Shown: positions 36,036-47,215, counted from the first letter of the stretch. The stretch: DNA of 64,000 nt from Sialis fuliginosa (GCA_961205875.1 OY540822.1:14324501-14388500); one strand, 5' to 3'. The notes: a model not told the origin generated them from the letters alone. Translations and numbers: made by a program.

Positions 36036-36330
36036 TGTCCGGTATTATAAAGGAGCTAGCAAAATTTGCTAGCTAGCAAGCACTTTCAAATAAGGTATTA
36101 ATTCTGTACTTGTATCTATGGATTAGCTATGGAATTTAGAGCAGTGACACTTCAACTAATTGTAACACAGTTGACATCTTTCACCGTACAAAACAATTGT
36201 CAGAATATCACCACTGTTTTAATACCGTTGGTATTTACAAACTCCAAAAGAACTGTCATATAAGTTTGATATCTCATTTGAAAGTGCTTGCTAGCTAGCA
36301 AATTTGCTAGCTCCTTTATAATACCGGACA
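36036..36330. mobile_element. PIF/Harbinger-like MITE with TAA duplication
   Basis: This 295-bp element has arms of about 60 bp: TGTCCGGTATTATAAAGGAG at the left and its inverse ending 36,330. It is flanked by TAA at 36,033-36,035 and 36,331-36,333, fitting the TWA target of PIF/Harbinger elements. The right arm holds a perfect 20-bp palindrome, AGCTAGCAAATTTGCTAGCT; the left arm has the same word with one extra A. No coding sequence. Confidence 0.8.
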
Positions 36331-36484
36331 TAAAAGTGTAAAAAAGACGATTTTGAAAATATTTATGAATATATTACCAAGTAGGCATTTTTAGGCAAGT
36401 TTTCGTTCATAGCAACAAATAGTACAAATAGTAATTTTTATTTTTGACTATAATTAAAAAATCGCCTACTAAAGTTTACTGTTT

Positions 36485-36725
36485 TTGTGATTGACGGGCT
36501 TCATTTTTGTAATTCTCATCAACTCATGTTACTAATAAAACAAGTAACTCTTTATTTAATCAATTTAATTACCAAAGTCCACAAATATAGTTTGTTTTTT
36601 TAAATTATAGCCTTTTATTTCGTTTATGTTTTTTCTCCAGTAATAGATAAAGTAAAATATTTCTAATTCAGTACATTTAATTAAAAATTTGCCATTACTG
36701 GGGTCTTTGCCAAGACGTGCCAGTA
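36485..36725 (+). mobile_element. Repeat family R5, copy 3 (internally deleted)
   Basis: Contains 'attgacgggcttc', 'catgttactaataaaacaagta', 'ttatttcgtttatgttttttctccagtaat' and 'cagtacatttaattaaa' in the order of the other plus-orientation copies. The middle segment with 'gctaatgattacaaaatg' is missing. It ends near 'acgtgccagtacgtta'. Confidence 0.7.
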
Positions 36726-37050
36726 CGTTATTCATTATTTCATATCTTTTATCAGTATGCCAGAAATATTTGTTTTGTATAGGATATTTTTTTAATTAAT
36801 TGATAACTTGTTTATTTTTTAATGCATGATATAGATAAATCAGCGTATTAAAAACCAATTTGTATAGCCAGCTTTGATTAACTGACGGCGTACATTGACA
36901 GTTCATAGCACTCTTTACTAAAAATATTGGATTCATACGATATGATAGTGACCATGGAAACAATTATAACATTTCCAGGGTAGATAGTAGATAAAGCAGT
37001 GCGCTACGTAGTTTTTTATTCTCCTATGGGAGTTATCACTCTAGTAATAC
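36726..37050. other. AT-rich intergenic sequence
   Basis: Nothing recognised. Confidence 0.4.
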
Positions 37051-37052
37051 TA

Positions 37053-37578
37053 CAGTAAAAGCTCTTTATTCGCGGGGTATATGTTCCATAAATATGCCGC
37101 GAATACAGAAACCGTGAATACGGAATGGTAATTTATATGGGATTATAGGGGATACGTTCCTAGGTGACAAAATAAATAAACAAATACAATATAAAAAATC
37201 TATTTAATTGAAGTTTTTGACCATATTGATTAATTATTATCTTCAGGCTTAGGTAATGGTTTAAAGAATTTTGTAATTTTTTCTTGCTTGGCAGTTTTTA
37301 AAAGCTCCTTCAATTCAGACTGATATTCAGCAGTGGCATTAGCAATTTGCCTCTTAAAAATAAGACTTCGTTCCATAGACGGATCAATTTTCATAAAGAA
37401 ATCACAAAGCTCATTTGCCATTCTTCACTAAGATTTTTCAAATTAAATGTCACGTTTCCTGATTAGATCCGCGAATAAAGAAATCTTTAGCCGCGAATAT
37501 AGGAATTGGGTCGCATTTTTTTAATCCGCGAATAGTGAAAACGCGAATGAAGGAAGCGCGAATAAGGAGCTTTTACTG
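37053..37578 (-). mobile_element. Deleted pogo/Tigger-type transposon
   Basis: This 526-bp element is flanked by TA at 37,051-37,052 and 37,579-37,580. Its ends are CAGTAAAAGCTCTTTATTCGCG and CGCGAATAAGGAGCTTTTACTG, with further GCGAAT(A) repeats just inside both ends (37,087-37,120 and 37,470-37,560). TA target sites with CAGTA-type ends and GCGAATA subterminal repeats fit pogo/Tigger. It retains only the last part of a transposase on the minus strand. Confidence 0.9.
37230..37421 (-). pseudogene. Tigger/pogo transposase C-terminal tail with PIP box
   Basis: A 63-codon open frame on the minus strand, rich in E and K. Residues 46-53 read QEKITKFF, an exact PCNA-interacting (PIP) box, Qxx(I/L/M)xx(F/Y)(F/Y), followed by KPLPKP. 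Acidic tails ending in a TKFFK-type PIP box are known in pogo-family transposases. The N-terminal CENP-B-like DNA-binding domains and the DDE catalytic domain are absent, and stops lie just upstream of the ATG in the same frame. This is therefore the 3' end of a deleted gene. Whether the short peptide is made is unknown. Confidence 0.8.
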
Positions 37579-37580
37579 TA

Positions 37581-38769
37581 TATCTCTATACAAGCAATGT
37601 TATTTTATGTCAAAGAGAAATCCATTAATACAAAATGTCACCATGTCGAAAAATAATTTAATGGCACAATAATTATGTATATAGGTAGTCATGAAATAGG
37701 AAAACATGCGCTTAAATTTCCCATTGAACTTTCATATATGTACATATGTACATGTATGTATGCATTTTTTTATATAATTAGTAGTTACACATATAATTCG
37801 AACCTAATTAATAGCTGTAAGTTTTAGTATGTTCATAAAACATTGATTTTGTATCGTTTGGCGTCAATGCTTTTAATTTGTAACTAAACTCGAACTCAAA
37901 TCGATGAGTCATTGTAATTTAAATTGAAACCAAATACAAAAATTGTGGAACAAATTAAAAACACTACCTTTTGTTTAAAACTAGACTCTAGTTGATTGGT
38001 ATTCACTAAAATGCGCAACATATGAACTTTAGCTATTTTAAATCAGTAGAATTCCTTCATAAGGCTTGTTTTTCTTTACCTAAAAGTTAGTTTAGTATGT
38101 TTATAAAAGTTTGATTTTGTATCGCTTGGCAGCAATCTCTAGAATTCATTGTAATTTAAATTTAAATCAATGTGAAACAGATTAAAAACAGTATTGCCAT
38201 TTATCTGAAACTATTATAGATTAAAATGAGCTTTTCAAAGGTCTTAAATTTTGAATATTTAATTAGAAAAGTAAGAAAATAAATAAAGAAAGCATTTTTT
38301 TTTTTGTACGAATTTTGTATAAAATGAAAATGATAGAGTTGAACTCAATTATGATATTCAATAGATGGAGAAGATTTCGTAAAGATAAATACAAACTTCT
38401 TTCCTCATACTTAAATGGTTTTTATCTTTTTGCATTTCTATAGCGGCTTGAGTCCTCCGAATGAAATAAAAATATAAGAAATCTCACAGATATTCATGTT
38501 TCGTGCGCTATTGCAAACAATAAAAATATCAACAAACTTAAGAATCATTCAAAGAGATTGAATTTAGCTATACAATAAAAACTATTTACCCTTTACTCCA
38601 AATAAGCAAATATTGATTTGCAATTTTCCATCCTTTCATAAGTGTTACATTCCCTGATAACCCTTTTGTTGTAAAAAGTACATAACAAATAACGAACATA
38701 CAAATATTTATTTTATTCGACGTTATTAACTTTTTTGTAATATTTTAATAGAACATCTTTTATTTAGAA
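37581..38769. other. AT-rich intergenic sequence
   Basis: Two similar stretches, near 37,815-37,990 and 38,080-38,215, share 'ttagtatgtt...ataaaa...ttgattttgtatcg(c/t)ttggc(g/a)(t/g)caat' and 'cattgtaatttaaatt', indicating an old diverged duplication of about 265 bp. No gene recognised. Confidence 0.5.
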
Positions 38770-38777
38770 GAATACAT

Positions 38778-39855
38778 CAGTGGCGAGGCGTGAAATTTTT
38801 AATAAAGGAAGCATATTTTCTCAATCCTCCCCCTCCTATTAACAAAAAAACTAGTTATGAAACACATTAAGTTCAAGCTTTTACTTTTTTAAATCAATTC
38901 TAAATGATTCTAGGTCTTATTTTCTTGTATTTTAGTCGATATTTGTATGACGAGTTGAAGTTCACTGTAGGAAATTTCACTAAAAAATTTCGAATTTTTG
39001 ATTTCGTTAAAAGTATGTTTATTGTATAGAAAATGACGTGAAAAGTTGTTTGTTTCAAACCGCAGGTCTGTATCTCAAATCGTTCTCGAGATATAGCCTC
39101 TCAAAGTTTTAGTTTTTTCAAATTTTTGGAGAAAAAAGGCCATAACTTTTGAACGCGTTGTCGGAATTGATTTTAGTTGACGGATTTGAAATCAGCGTGT
39201 CAAAATCTATATAATGACATGTATAATACTTTAAAATTCGACAAAAAGATTTTTGCCAAAAATCGACATTTTTTTAAGGTATACCCCTTTGAATTTTTTC
39301 GATTTTTCGCGAAATTTTTTTTTTCGAGTTTTAAGGTATTATACACGTCATTATATAGATTTTGATACGCTGATTCCAAATCCGTCAACTAAAATCAATT
39401 TCGACCACACGTTCAAAAGTTATGGCCTTTTTTCTCCAAAAATTTGAAAAAACTAAAACTTTGAGAGGCTATATCTCGAGAACGGTTTGAGATACAGATC
39501 TGCGGTTTGAAACAAACAACTTTTCACGTCATTTTCTATACAATAAACATACTTTTAACGAAATCAAAAATTCGAAATTTTTTAGTGAAATTTCCTACAG
39601 TGAACTTCAAGTCGTCATACAAATATCGACTAAAATACAAGAAAATAAGACGTAGATGTATTATAGTTTTATAGTTGAGCGTGTAAATTAATATTAAATG
39701 CTATTTTTGATTAAAATGTTTGAGTTGCGCATAAAGACGAATATTCTAATATTATTTTTAAATTATTTATTAACTGAAAACACAGATTTGTATTAATTTA
39801 CCCATAAAGTAAGGGAAGCACTGCTTCTCCTGCTTCCATGGACGCTTCGCCACTG
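38778..39855. mobile_element. hAT-like element with CAGTGGCGARGCGT ends
   Basis: This 1,078-bp unit begins CAGTGGCGAGGCGTG and ends GACGCTTCGCCACTG, a clean inversion with one mismatch. Candidate 8-bp TSDs are gaatacat (38,770-38,777) and acatacat (39,856-39,863), 6 of 8 identical. 'ggaagca' motifs repeat near both ends. Most of the interior is the large palindrome described separately. No transposase was found. Confidence 0.75.
38914..39651. repeat. 738-bp near-perfect palindrome
   Basis: From gtcttattttcttgtatttt (38,914) to aaaatacaagaaaataagac (ending 39,651) the two halves are reverse complements with few mismatches, meeting near 39,283 with almost no spacer. Mirror-image reading frames on opposite strands (39,177-39,365 plus and 39,200-39,388 minus) encode similar 62-residue peptides purely because of this symmetry. 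A transcript would fold into a hairpin of about 360 bp. Confidence 0.95.
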
Positions 39856-39884
39856 ACATACATAAAGTAGTACCTTGACCTGAC

Positions 39885-40040
39885 TTCATGAAATCTACAC
39901 AAAGTATCCACAAATATTTCTCATGAAACACTCTGTCCATTAGTAAAAACCGGAATAAAATCCGTTGAGTAGTTACTAAAAAAAAACGTGCAGACAGACA
40001 GACGCGACGAAGGACTTTGTTTTATATATACTATGTATTA
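39885..40040 (-). repeat. Repeat family R2, copy 4
   Basis: 'agtaaaaaccggaataaaatccgttgagtagttact', followed by 'gtgcagacagacagacgcgacgaaggactttgtttta', is the reverse complement of copy 1 at 236-345. It is the clearest copy of the outer end. Confidence 0.75.
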
Positions 40041-41214
40041 TAAAAACATTGTGCAGGTTAAGATTTGAAAAACATATAAAATAATTTACAATTTTTACAA
40101 AGAAAACTTTAGATCTTCCAAGAATAATTCAATTAAAATCAAATTAAATTACGAAAACAGTATAATATTTTTAATGCATTCCTCAATATTTTCATTTGGT
40201 ACGAAAAACAAGAATAAAAGAATGAAAAATATACTGATGATTCTAATTGTGAGTATATTTGAAAGGAAATCAAATCCTAAATTTCATTTAATACAAAATT
40301 ATGATAGAATAATTTACTTTATTGTTCCAATTGTTCTTTTTGAATACAAATGAAACGTATTTCGGAAACTTTATGAATGAAGTTTTATCAAACAAAACAT
40401 TCAGAGTATTATAAACAATGATTTTAAAATGTATATACAGACGATTCTTCTATAAGATACAGTGAATATAATAACTTACTTTATTTTATTCATCGCTTAT
40501 AAATATAAAGCCAGAATAAGATCGGCTAAAATCTAAATAATGCAATCAATTTTCCATCATTTTCCATTACAAATCCATTTCAAATTAACAAAGACTCATT
40601 TGGCAACTCATTTCATAGCATTATTCAGAAGGAATTTTCTTCGAAGATTTTTTATTCGATCAAAAATTTAGTAAATTTCAACTTTACGAAAGTTAAAATA
40701 AAAATAGTTAGTACGCCCCTGTTTATTGTTTAAATTGAATACTTAACCTCACAATCCGCACAAAGAAAAACCACTGTTGAAATCATTGTATTTTTATCTC
40801 TCTTGAATATTTACTTTTGCCGTAAGAATTCACATAATTGCAGTCATCTGGAGCTGTCATTAAACCAAAATTTTTGCGTTTTTCTTTGTCGGCGTTACCG
40901 ATATGGTAATAAAGGATACAAGTACTAATTTGTACAGGTTTAATATACGTATCTCTTTCTTACATTAAACATTATGTCTCTCGGGAATTGACAACTAAAG
41001 GAAGTATCCCTTTTTGATGTGGGGGTAGGCAAAAACTTAACCATATGTTTTGCATCATAGCTGTTAAGAACACTATTGATTCTAAAAAGTTTGTTCTTTT
41101 CGTTTACATATTATATGAAAAATTTATATATGAATTAGCACATGTGATTTTTACTTTCTTATACGGTCGTTTTACATTTTTGAATCAATTTTTATGCAAT
41201 ACATATAAAGGTTT
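40041..41214. other. AT-rich intergenic sequence
   Basis: No gene recognised. 'gtgggggtaggcaaaaac' near 41,020 resembles the GGGGTAA-type ends seen further right. Confidence 0.4.
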
Positions 41215-41305
41215 ATTTCCCATAAAAACTACTGAACTGATTTTGATAAGACTTTCACAGTTAATAATTGATATATACGAACGAAGCCGCGGAGACTTTT
41301 AAGTA
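41215..41305 (+). repeat. Fragment of an R1-like repeat
   Basis: 'aaaactactgaactgattttgataagactttcac', then 'atatacgaacgaagccgcggagac', is the 3' half of a common insect repeat type. Confidence 0.55.
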
Positions 41306-41897
41306 GGTAAATAAAATGTAATAATATATACATAAATATCTTAACTTTTTGTTGCCATTGTACTTTTTCTGTTTCTAATTTTTTATGTAGATACCTGACC
41401 GAAGTTAATAAAAGTTTTAAAATAAACACATTAAAAACTGCAGGAAAAGTAGCTCAACCCCTCTTAAATATTCTTCGTTGAAATTTACCCAAGATCTATA
41501 CAAAAAAGACAGACTATACATAGACCATGTTGCAACATAGTTACATCTTTTTCTTAAAGTAAAACTTTCAGCTACATGCCCTTTTTAAACTATATTCTTA
41601 TTTAGTTGCAAGCATTTACAAAGTTGATCTTATATAGTGCATATCAACTGTCTAAAATATTTTGAAAAGCATATTTATAATATGTGAATATATAAAAGTT
41701 TTTGCTTTTAAGAAGGAAAAAACAAATAAAATAAAATACGAAATAAGTTTGTGCTTGTGATTTTGACAGTTCTATAAAATGTGCAAATATGTGTTTGTTT
41801 TAAATTTTATTACTCTATCAACATATGTACAATGTGTGTGAAAACGTTTTTAAAAGACGTGCATAGATCTATAAATATTTTCCCAAAGTTACATATG
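41306..41897. other. AT-rich intergenic sequence
   Basis: No feature recognised. Confidence 0.4.
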
Positions 41898-41899
41898 TA

Positions 41900-42290
41900 C
41901 AGTCGCCTGCAGAACTCGTCTGGCACCCTAAAGGCTAGAATCGCTTACAGCAGATTCCAAATTTAAAGACAAACATCATTGGTTATCTTTTTCTATCAAG
42001 TTTAATATATTTAAATACTAAAATTCGGAAAATCAAATATTTATTGCCACAAAATTTACGTATACAATTTTTAATAGATTACATAATAATTTAATTGCAC
42101 AAATATATATGAGTACCTATTATAAACGAAGAGTAGTTCTTTATCTAGCAAATGAATTTCAAAATATCTGTCTTTGTTTGATACATGGAGAAATGATTTA
42201 AATATTATAATAATCAAATGGGAGGAGCCTACTAAGTTTGTGATAAACGAAAATGAATACAAACTGCAAGACCATTAATGCAGGTGACTG
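41900..42290. mobile_element. Tc1/mariner-type MITE (CAGTCGCCTGCA ends)
   Basis: This 391-bp unit is flanked by TA at 41,898-41,899 and 42,291-42,292. The left end is CAGTCGCCTGCA and the right end TGCAGGTGACTG, 11 of 12 inverted matches. The interior is AT-rich with no transposase. Confidence 0.75.
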
Positions 42291-42292
42291 TA

Positions 42293-42719
42293 CATATATA
42301 TGTTATTTTTAGCTTTCTATTGTTACATACCCTTAGAATTTTTTAAAATGAATAGTTACATATGTTTTGCATTTCAAATTATCAAATCATAAAATAAATA
42401 CATCCAAAAAATTAATATAGGTACCTATACATTGTGCTTATATAAAAATTTAATGATTTTAATCATCCAGTAATTGCGTCCTATCTGTCCGACCAGCATA
42501 TATTTTTATTATTTTTTTATAGAGTAATTTTAAATTTTAGATGCTGGTAAAAATAATTATAACAGTTAATAAAAGGTATAAAACGATTCATGTTTTATTT
42601 CCCTATTTTAATTCAGTTTTCTGTACTTACATGTCTTTTCTATTTATGTTTAGTTACTAAAAAAATTATATATTTTTTGCAGTAAAAAAAGGGGACTCCC
42701 ATTTAAATAATTTTGACTG
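42293..42719. other. AT-rich intergenic sequence
   Basis: Nothing recognised. Confidence 0.4.
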
Positions 42720-43195
42720 CGCAATCTTTGATCATTCCCCAGTTGTTTAATTAAATGTACTAAATTAGAAATATTTGTGGATATTTGATTACATACTGCC
42801 ATTATTGAATCAAAATCTATAAATTAATTTGATGACAGTCGGCCAATGAGTGTCAAAATGGTGGACATTTAAATTAATTATTAATTTATTAATTCTTATA
42901 TTATCATAGCATCTGTTTCACATTGCTTCAAATTTTACGATTCTTTATTTTTAAACTTTTGTGTCATAGTACTTATCATTTTGTAATCATTAGCAAGTGT
43001 ACATTACTGGTTTTACTACTGGAAAAATACATAAACAATATAAAAGGCTATTAATTAAAAAAACATACTATATGATTGAATTGATTTAATATGTACTTGT
43101 TTTATTAGTAACATTAGTTCATGAGAATTACAAAAAAAATAAGCTCATAAATCCTTCACTTTTAAAGCGGCAAAGACTGGTGCCAGTACCTTATC
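42720..43195 (-). mobile_element. Repeat family R5, copy 4 (longest)
   Basis: The fullest R5 copy, about 475 bp, from 'ccccagttgtttaattaaatgtacta' through 'gacagtcggccaatgagtgtcaaaatggtggacat', 'agtacttatcattttgtaatcattagcaagtg' and 'ttattagtaacattagttcatgagaatt' to 'aagactggtgccagtaccttat'. It defines the order for the other four copies. Confidence 0.8.
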
Positions 43196-43242
43196 CGCTT
43201 GTCCGAAACATTTAACTCTATCTTAATTTTTTAAGATTAGTC

Positions 43243-43294
43243 TGGGATGATTAAAATAGAACATCCTGTATATGAATTATTCTATTTAATCCCA
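43243..43294. repeat. Short hairpin sequence
   Basis: 'tgggatgattaaaatagaa' and 'ttctatttaatccca' are inverted copies separated by about 20 bp around 'catcctgtatatgaatta'. Confidence 0.5.
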
Positions 43295-43475
43295 TATATT
43301 TTTTTTATAAAAGAAATGTTTTAACTAACTTTTGAATTAAATATCTCGAGTATAAGTTCTAAATGTTAAGAAAAGAATAACATAAGATATAAAAAAACAG
43401 TTTATGTAATTATGTTATACAATATAGAACATGTTCAGGATATTTTTTAATTAACACCATTTCATGAAATGTATA

Positions 43476-44034
43476 GGGTCGAGCGGGGTAAATATGAAAC
43501 ACCAAAAAAAGGGGTAAAAGTGAAACAAGATTGCAACTAAAAAACTAATTTGTTTATAGGTGAATTATAAAAACTGACATCATCATTAAAGGTTTGTTAA
43601 ATTAACCTGAAAATATGAATCGCCTAATAAGTGATGTGTCACCCATACAGATTTATCTGTTAGTCGATATCAAAACGTGTGGATTAAATTTTAATTCTTT
43701 GCACATAACTTTCTGTATAGCTCAGATATTATTTAAAGTTACAATTTCACATTGATATGCCACAAAGAAGATAAATCAAAGTTGCCTTTGTAGCTTTTCT
43801 TTTAATTTTTCGAGAAATATTTTCCACTTTTTCCCAAATTAGAGGTTAAAAATGAAACACACTTTTTTAATTTTTTAAATCCGTGTTGTATCATACAGTT
43901 GAAATGACATAAGTATTTAAAATGGTTATTCATAAGCGCATCTAGTAGAAAAAATTAAAGTATGAATTTGTATCGTTAACTGTCAAAAAACATGAAAGAT
44001 TTGTATTTTGTTTCACTTTTACCCCAGTTGACCC
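43476..44034. mobile_element. TA-flanked MITE with GGGTCGAGCGGGGTAA end
   Basis: This 559-bp element has TA at 43,474-43,475 and 44,035-44,036. The left end reads GGGTCGAGCGGGGTAAATATGAAAC; the right end is the inverse of GGGTCAACTGGGGTAAAAGTGAAAC. Internally 'ggggtaaaagtgaaac' appears a second time at about 43,511 and 'ggttaaaaatgaaacaca' near 43,843, so the terminal motif is iterated. No coding sequence. Confidence 0.75.
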
Positions 44035-44372
44035 TACATACAAAAGGGGTAATAGGTCCACCGTTGTGCGATATAAGAGATAATTCACTCAGGCGGAATA
44101 TGATTTTTTATTAAATGTGTATTAATTTATCTTTATGTACCTACGTATATATTGTTTCACTCGCGTTTTTTTCAAATTTATGTTTTCAAATGTATGTATC
44201 TGTGAAAAGTATTTTAACTATAAAAAGTGTACGCACTTTTTTTAATAATAACATAGATATTTACTGAAACTGGCATTTCTAGGGATTTTTCAGTATAGTA
44301 AGATTTAAAAATAGTTATTATAATATTATAATAAAAATGTTTTGTCTATTAATTAATAATTAATGAATAAGG

Positions 44373-44840
44373 TGCAGTGGGGTAAGTGCAGACCGGTTTT
44401 TGCATAGTTAGACTTTGAACCCATATATTTTCAATGTTATATAAATACTTAATATTTTCAGTATCAAATGATTGTGCAGTTATTACTGACTAGTTTAATT
44501 TGAATAGGACGCCAATTTTCTTTGTTTCTTTGCATTATGATAGGAAATTGTAAAAAATGTCAACTACAGTGCACTTGCCCCATTTTCAGGGTAGTTAAAA
44601 ACGCTTTGAAGCATTATTTCATATACTATGGGGCAAGAGCAGAATTGTGAATACGCCTAGTATAAAATGCTTTTTACCACATCAAGATACGTTGTTTAGT
44701 TTTGGAGTAGTGAACTTTTTAAACAAGTTAGTATTAACTTTTAGTAGTTCACTACATATTAGCTATTACAATTTCACTCGTATTATAATAAAAAGAATCC
44801 GTTAATGCACTTGCCCCGTTTCTGCACTTACCCCACTGCA
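44373..44840. mobile_element. MITE with perfect 20-bp TIRs
   Basis: TGCAGTGGGGTAAGTGCAGA at 44,373-44,392 has an exact inverse at 44,821-44,840. The 468-bp interior repeats related words: 'tgcacttgccccattttc' near 44,570, 'tggggcaagagcagaatt' near 44,629 and 'tgcacttgccccgtttctgc' near 44,805. No clear target duplication was found. The GGGGTAAGTG motif links it loosely to the neighbour at 43,476. Confidence 0.85.
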
Positions 44841-45483
44841 ACTTTACAACAAATGAAATAGTAAAACAATTTTTCAAAAAATATTATTCACCTGAAAATA
44901 TTTATCTCACAATCAGTCTGGTTATTGGAAATCGGAAATAGAAAAATATTTAATGACTTTAAACTGTCGCATAATTTTCGTTCTAATTAAATTTCAAAAG
45001 CGGTCGATAGTAATGTAATTGCAAAGTATTTAAAGGCATAGTTGGTATAGAAATATAAAAAGAATTAGAATTGATAACGTAAAGGTAAAAGATGTTCGTT
45101 CTTAACCTGCTTTCGTAAAATACCGACTTGCTAAAATAACTTAATTTGCATATTTTTTACGGAAGGAAAATGCAAAGCAGTTACTGTAAGGAAAAAAAAG
45201 TTTATCTTAAATGTTATTCTATTTTAAGTCGAAACACAGTCGCTATAATTTTGTTTTCTACCTGTTATAGCTTTCAATGTTATATGACTTATAAGTTTAG
45301 ACGGAACCAACCGATTGGAAATCTTTCTTTCGAAGACATTTTCAAAAAATATGTTTATAGATTTTTTTATTCATTTTAAAAGATATTCTTTCTGACATGA
45401 TAAATTTCTCCACGATAAGTCACAAATTGAATTTATGAAAATATGAATACAATAAATAATTAAAGAATACATAAATATATATT
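44841..45483. other. AT-rich intergenic sequence
   Basis: A 77-codon plus frame at 45,146-45,379 shows no domain. Nothing else seen. Confidence 0.35.
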
Positions 45484-45580
45484 TAACCCTTTCATACCTA
45501 AAATTAATTCTATAGGCAAAATAAATTTATCAAATAATGTGGGGGGAGTTTATTCAGCAATTTTTTACGATTTTAAAATA
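45484..45580 (+). mobile_element. Truncated relative of the 33,837 piggyBac-like MITE
   Basis: 'TTAACCCTTTCATACC', then 'aaaataaattt' and 'ggagtttattcagcaa', parallels 'TTAACCCTTTCAGCCC', 'aaaataaatttt' and 'ggattgactcagcaag' at 33,833-33,905. The other end is missing. Confidence 0.5.
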
Positions 45581-46146
45581 TGTCCACACATAATTAGTAA
45601 TGTAATTATCAGTAAAATGATTAGATATAATTTAATGAAGTTGTACTGTATTTTTTCGAAAACAAACGAAAGAAATAATATTTAATGATATTTTCAACGT
45701 TTTATAATTCTGAATAATTCTTTTCCCTTATCTCTTCTTGGACATTTTGTTTTTACTTTTTCTGCACACTTTTATTTGATATATACACATATTTTATTAT
45801 CATACTTTAAACATATACTATCTGAATGTTTTTTTTATTGATATTACATGCAGATTCATTGGAGTTATCATACTTTACTCTATATAATTTTCGTTTTTAT
45901 ATTTCTTATAGGAACTTTCAAATTATATTTTAAAAGCCCTTTATTGTTATGGCAGTATATTTTATTTTCAGTTTTTTGCTTACATGTATAGAAGTCTAAT
46001 ATATTATAATGGATATTTAAATTATTTACATTTATCGTTTAAAGTTCTCACAATCATTTATGTCATTTTATGTTGCTATTTCTCAATATTTTATTCTTAT
46101 AGGAACAATATATATTAACAAATTAAGGGATCACAATATTTATTTA
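45581..46146. other. AT-rich intergenic sequence
   Basis: Nothing recognised. Confidence 0.4.
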
Positions 46147-46148
46147 TA

Positions 46149-46357
46149 CAGTAGCACCTCGAAATATGTAGTATATTAAACGTTTTTTTTGTTCCTTGTC
46201 AGTATATGTACTAATATACTATAAGTGTGGAATAACACTAACTATAAAACAATGATAGAAAGGGAAATTTACAAAAAAATATAGAAATAAAAAATGTAAG
46301 AGCGTCGTTATTGCGAAACGCCGTTATGCGAGTAGCCGTTTATGCGAGGTGCTACTG
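46149..46357. mobile_element. pogo-type MITE (CAGTAGCACCTCG ends)
   Basis: This 209-bp element is flanked by TA at 46,147-46,148 and 46,358-46,359. The ends are CAGTAGCACCTCG and CGAGGTGCTACTG, a perfect 13-bp inversion. The right half contains GCGAAACGCCGTTATGCGAG-type subterminal repeats, as in pogo/Tigger relatives. Confidence 0.85.
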
Positions 46358-46359
46358 TA

Positions 46360-47059
46360 TTATTAAATTAGTGAACATACACCTACATAGATTAAAGTTT
46401 GGAGTTCATACTTCCCATGATTTTTTTGTAAATTAAAATGACAACTTTTGCTTTGTGAAAATAAGTCCCAAAATAGCATTTTAAAGCTGATACTATACGT
46501 TTTCGAATTTTATCAATACATATGTTTTAACCCCATGCATCCTCACAAAGATTACAAAAATTTTGCATTTGTTTTGATTATTTTAAAATTGGTAATTTTT
46601 TATACAATTGCTTTAAAATACCTTAATTAAATTTTTCCCTTGTAATTATTAATTTATAAAAAATAATCTAAAATTGACAGATAAAATAAATATAACATAC
46701 TTTATATTAAATTGACAAGTGTAAATGCGATTTTCGTTCATCAATTTTAAGTACTTGGTCAAGTACTTATAATTGGTGAAAAAATTGGCTTTATAAATTT
46801 GCAGAAGATGAATATAAATTCAATATACTTGAAGCACTGAAAAGTTCAGATTTCAATGCTTTTTTATTTATTTATGTATGTATAGCCATAATTACAGAAA
46901 TTTCAATATTACCGATTTTTTCTCTATATATTTTTTAATTCTTTAATACAGCCCAAAGCGTGTAGTTAATTTTATTAAAATACTAGCGCATTGTACTTGG
47001 TATTACCAAGGGATATAAATTTAATCTGTAATTATTATTGCTAACGATTGTTTTTTTCC
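46360..47059. other. AT-rich intergenic sequence
   Basis: Nothing recognised. The 60-codon frame at 46,448-46,630 is low in complexity. Confidence 0.4.
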
Positions 47060-47215
47060 GATTTCATGAAATTTACAAAAAAATATCCACAAATTATACA
47101 CCCAACCCTTCCTCGTGAAACTTTCTATCTATTAGTAAAACCGGAATAAAATCCGTTCAGTAGTTACTGAAAAAATCGTCCATAGACAGACTTTGTGTTA
47201 ACTATGTATAGATAG
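47060..47215 (-). repeat. Repeat family R2, copy 5
   Basis: 'ctattagtaaaaccggaataaaatccgttcagtagttactgaaaaaatcgtcc', then 'agacagactttgtgttaactatgta', matches the R2 minus-strand copies. Confidence 0.75.
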
